Below, one piece after another: positions 4,204 through 5,992 of a stretch of 5,992 bases of DNA. Position 1 is the first letter of the stretch, and every line of letters starts with the position of its first letter. The notes beneath the pieces are model-generated. The model did no database searches. It saw only the letters and a list, made by a program, of their open reading frames with translations, and had not been told where the DNA came from. The position numbers and the translations under genes were made by a program. Origin of the DNA: CALBPI01 sp038529355 (lineage in GTDB: Bacteria > Pseudomonadota > Gammaproteobacteria > Steroidobacterales > Woeseiaceae); the NCBI GenBank assembly GCA_038529355.1, contig JBCBDU010000073.1, positions 1-5,992 on the forward strand, in the 5' to 3' direction.

Positions 4204-5992
4204 GGAGATTCCTTCGTGGCGGGGTCGGTCTGTGGCGGATTCGCGGCGGCCGGCAAAACAGCATCATAAGGCACTTGCCGTACATGCTGCGCATACCACG
4301 CCAGCTCCCGATTGATCTTGAACAACTGGAACGACGGTTTGCGATAGTTGTGCGGCTGCCCGTCGGCGACATACAACGCGGTTGGCGCGCCGGCCGCGCG
4401 CACGCCGCGATACATCATGATGGATTGTGTCGGCGGCACACGCACATCGTTTTCGCCGCTAAAGAACAGCGTCGGCGTTGTGACGCGCCAGGCCTCCTGA
4501 ATGGACGAATCGCGACGGAACCGCGCGACGGGCGCGCGACGTTGCCACGGTTCACCGCCGAAGACCCATTGGCGGTTAAAGCGCACATCGCTTTCGGCAT
4601 ACATCGACAGCCAGTCAGCGGCGCCGGCACCGGACGACGCGGCAGCAAAGCGATCTGTGAAAGTAATCAATTTGTTGACCATGTGGCCGCCGGCGCTCCA
4701 ACCCATCGCGATTAACTGGTCAGGATCGGCGATACCGCGCTTGATCATCGCGTCCACGCCGGCCATCACATCATGATGCGCATTGTTGAAATAGCCTTTG
4801 ATCATGTCGCGCATGAACGCGTCCCCGTAGCCTGTGCCGCCGCGATGATTGGGCAACAGGACGGCGTAGCCTTGCCCGGCCAGCACCGCCACATAACGGG
4901 TGCGGTTCCACGAGCCAAACTGCGACGATGAGCGCGGCCCACCGTGCGTGACCACGGCAAGCGGATAGCGCTTGCCGGCGTCGTAGTCGATCGGATAGAC
5001 GAGCAGGCCTTCGATCGTGGCACCGCCGCGCGATCGCCAGCGCACGGCCTGCTGTTGAGGTAGCGCAATGTCGGCAAGCAACGGCGCATACACGTCGGTC
5101 AATGGCTCAAATGTGCCGCTATCCGGATCAATCAACACGACATCACCGGGCGTCGTGGCATCGACGCGAATCGCCACATGCCGGTTCGCTACGGCATCGA
5201 ACTGCCAGTCTTTCAGCGTCAGATCACCGCGTGTGATCTCGCGTAGCTGCCCACTGGTGAGTTCATAGTGATACAAGTGGGTCCGCAAGCCGGTATTGCC
5301 CAGCAGATACAATCCCGCACCCGTTCGGTCCCACGCAAAGCGCATAATCTCCATCGTGCTGTCGGGCAGAAGCCGCTCGACAGCACCGCCGGCAGCGCGC
5401 TGCACGAAGACTTTGTCTTCGTAGTACGGCGCACCGGATGCGTTGACGGTCGCCACAAATGCCAATGTGCGGTTGTCCGGCGCCAGCGCAAGGTCGTACT
5501 CGGCGTAATCATTGCGCGTCCATCTGACATGCTCGCCTGTTGTCACTGACGTCGTCCAGACATCCGCCTCATGGCCACGATTGAGTGCATGATCCGGCGC
5601 GCGCGCGTAGACCAGCTGTGTGCCGTCACGACTCAATGACAGGCGCCGCACCGAAAAGTCACCAGCAACGAGTTGTCGGGTAGCACCACTGCCAACGTCC
5701 AATTGCCAGACTTCGCGATGGCGATAGTCGTCGTAGGCCGGAATTACCCAGTCCGCTTCTAACAGGCGCTTCGTTTGTGCATCTCGCTCGGCCGGCGCAA
5801 CAAAATAGATCCGCTTGCTATCCGGTGACCAATGCAAAGATTCGACTTTCGTCGGGTGGGTGGTCAGTCGGGTCAGTGCGTTCGCATTACTATCGAAAAA
5901 ATAGATTTGCTCGTGCTCGTCAGCGTCGCGCTCAAGCAGTACAGCGAACCCTTTGCCGTCCGGGCGCCAGACACCATTGCCCAGCGATTGCG
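4200..5992 (-). CDS. S9-family serine peptidase (prolyl oligopeptidase/acylaminoacyl-peptidase type), N-terminus missing
   Basis: The frame stays open past the right edge, so the start, and any signal peptide, is outside; 596 codons are visible. TTG at 5837-5835 is an internal Leu codon, since the reading continues upstream with propeller-like sequence (GVWRPDGKGFAVLL). Numbering from the first full codon, residues 1-310 are beta-propeller repeats with recurrent W/L-x-PD-x-K/R turns such as LHWSPDSKRIYFVA. The alpha/beta-hydrolase domain follows: THGGP near 348-352 (oxyanion region), nucleophile Ser432 in GWSAGG (codon 4695-4697), Asp515 in GENDVRVP (4446-4448) and His547 in GQPHNYRKP (4350-4352). 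The Asp-to-His spacing of 32 is usual for S9. The triad is complete, so the enzyme should be active. It would hydrolyse short peptides, perhaps as a dipeptidyl or acylaminoacyl peptidase. The C-terminus ends in a Pro/Ala-rich tail. It overlaps the DUF819 start by ATGA and is upstream in the same operon. Confidence 0.93.
   Translation of the reverse strand, partial: QSLGNGVWRPDGKGFAVLLERDADEHEQIYFFDSNANALTRLTTHPTKVESLHWSPDSKRIYFVAPAERDAQTKRLLEADWVIPAYDDYRHREVWQLDVGSGATRQLVAGDFSVRRLSLSRDGTQLVYARAPDHALNRGHEADVWTTSVTTGEHVRWTRNDYAEYDLALAPDNRTLAFVATVNASGAPYYEDKVFVQRAAGGAVERLLPDSTMEIMRFAWDRTGAGLYLLGNTGLRTHLYHYELTSGQLREITRGDLTLKDWQFDAVANRHVAIRVDATTPGDVVLIDPDSGTFEPLTDVYAPLLADIALPQQQAVRWRSRGGATIEGLLVYPIDYDAGKRYPLAVVTHGGPRSSSQFGSWNRTRYVAVLAGQGYAVLLPNHRGGTGYGDAFMRDMIKGYFNNAHHDVMAGVDAMIKRGIADPDQLIAMGWSAGGHMVNKLITFTDRFAAASSGAGAADWLSMYAESDVRFNRQWVFGGEPWQRRAPVARFRRDSSIQEAWRVTTPTLFFSGENDVRVPPTQSIMMYRGVRAAGAPTALYVADGQPHNYRKPSFQLFKINRELAWYAQHVRQVPYDAVLPAAANPPQTDPATKESP
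4210..4214 (-). promoter_or_regulatory. Ribosome binding site of the DUF819 gene, inside the peptidase 3' end
   Basis: The minus strand reads AAGGA, ending 6 bases before the ATG at 4203. It lies within the last codons of the peptidase gene, as expected for a translationally coupled pair, and supports the ATG that overlaps the peptidase stop. Confidence 0.65.

Noticed and set aside
4200..5837. Taking TTG at 5837 as the start of the S9 peptidase
   Set aside because: The frame is open for 51 further codons to the window edge and continues with propeller-like sequence, so this TTG is an internal leucine and the true start is outside the window.

Overview
The window comes from a GC-rich, densely coding bacterial chromosome. 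Gene content and protein style (TalB-type transaldolase, an AMACR/MCR-like racemase, an S9 prolyl-oligopeptidase-type hydrolase) fit a proteobacterium, possibly a gammaproteobacterium. That placement is inferred from protein resemblance only; there is no rRNA or other phylogenetic marker here.

Layout, left to right. At the left edge is the N-terminal 127 residues of a Gfo/Idh/MocA-family NAD(P)-dependent oxidoreductase on the minus strand (1-381, cut by the window edge). A 116-bp divergent intergenic region (382-497) separates it from a complete plus-strand transaldolase gene, tal (498-1451). The 183-bp gap after tal holds a degenerate tandem repeat whose unit is the 3' end of tal plus its downstream spacer. 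Converging on it from the right is a complete minus-strand class III CoA-transferase-fold protein, closest to alpha-methylacyl-CoA racemase (1635-2771, GTG start). A 196-bp non-coding gap with short repeats follows. The right part is a minus-strand two-gene unit: a 3' portion of an S9-family serine peptidase (4200 to the window end, N-terminus missing) whose stop codon overlaps, as ATGA, the start codon of a DUF819/YjcL-like polytopic membrane protein (2968-4203).

Functionally these look like three or four independent housekeeping or catabolic units. Tal serves the non-oxidative pentose phosphate pathway. The racemase would epimerise 2-methyl-branched acyl-CoAs. The peptidase/DUF819 pair is translationally coupled and could be a peptide-hydrolysis and transport module, but the DUF819 function is not established. 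No RNA gene, CRISPR array, insertion sequence, phage gene or defence system is visible. The two things most worth a second look are the tal 3'-end repeat array and the coupled peptidase/DUF819 pair. I do not see convincing evidence of a wholly new system.
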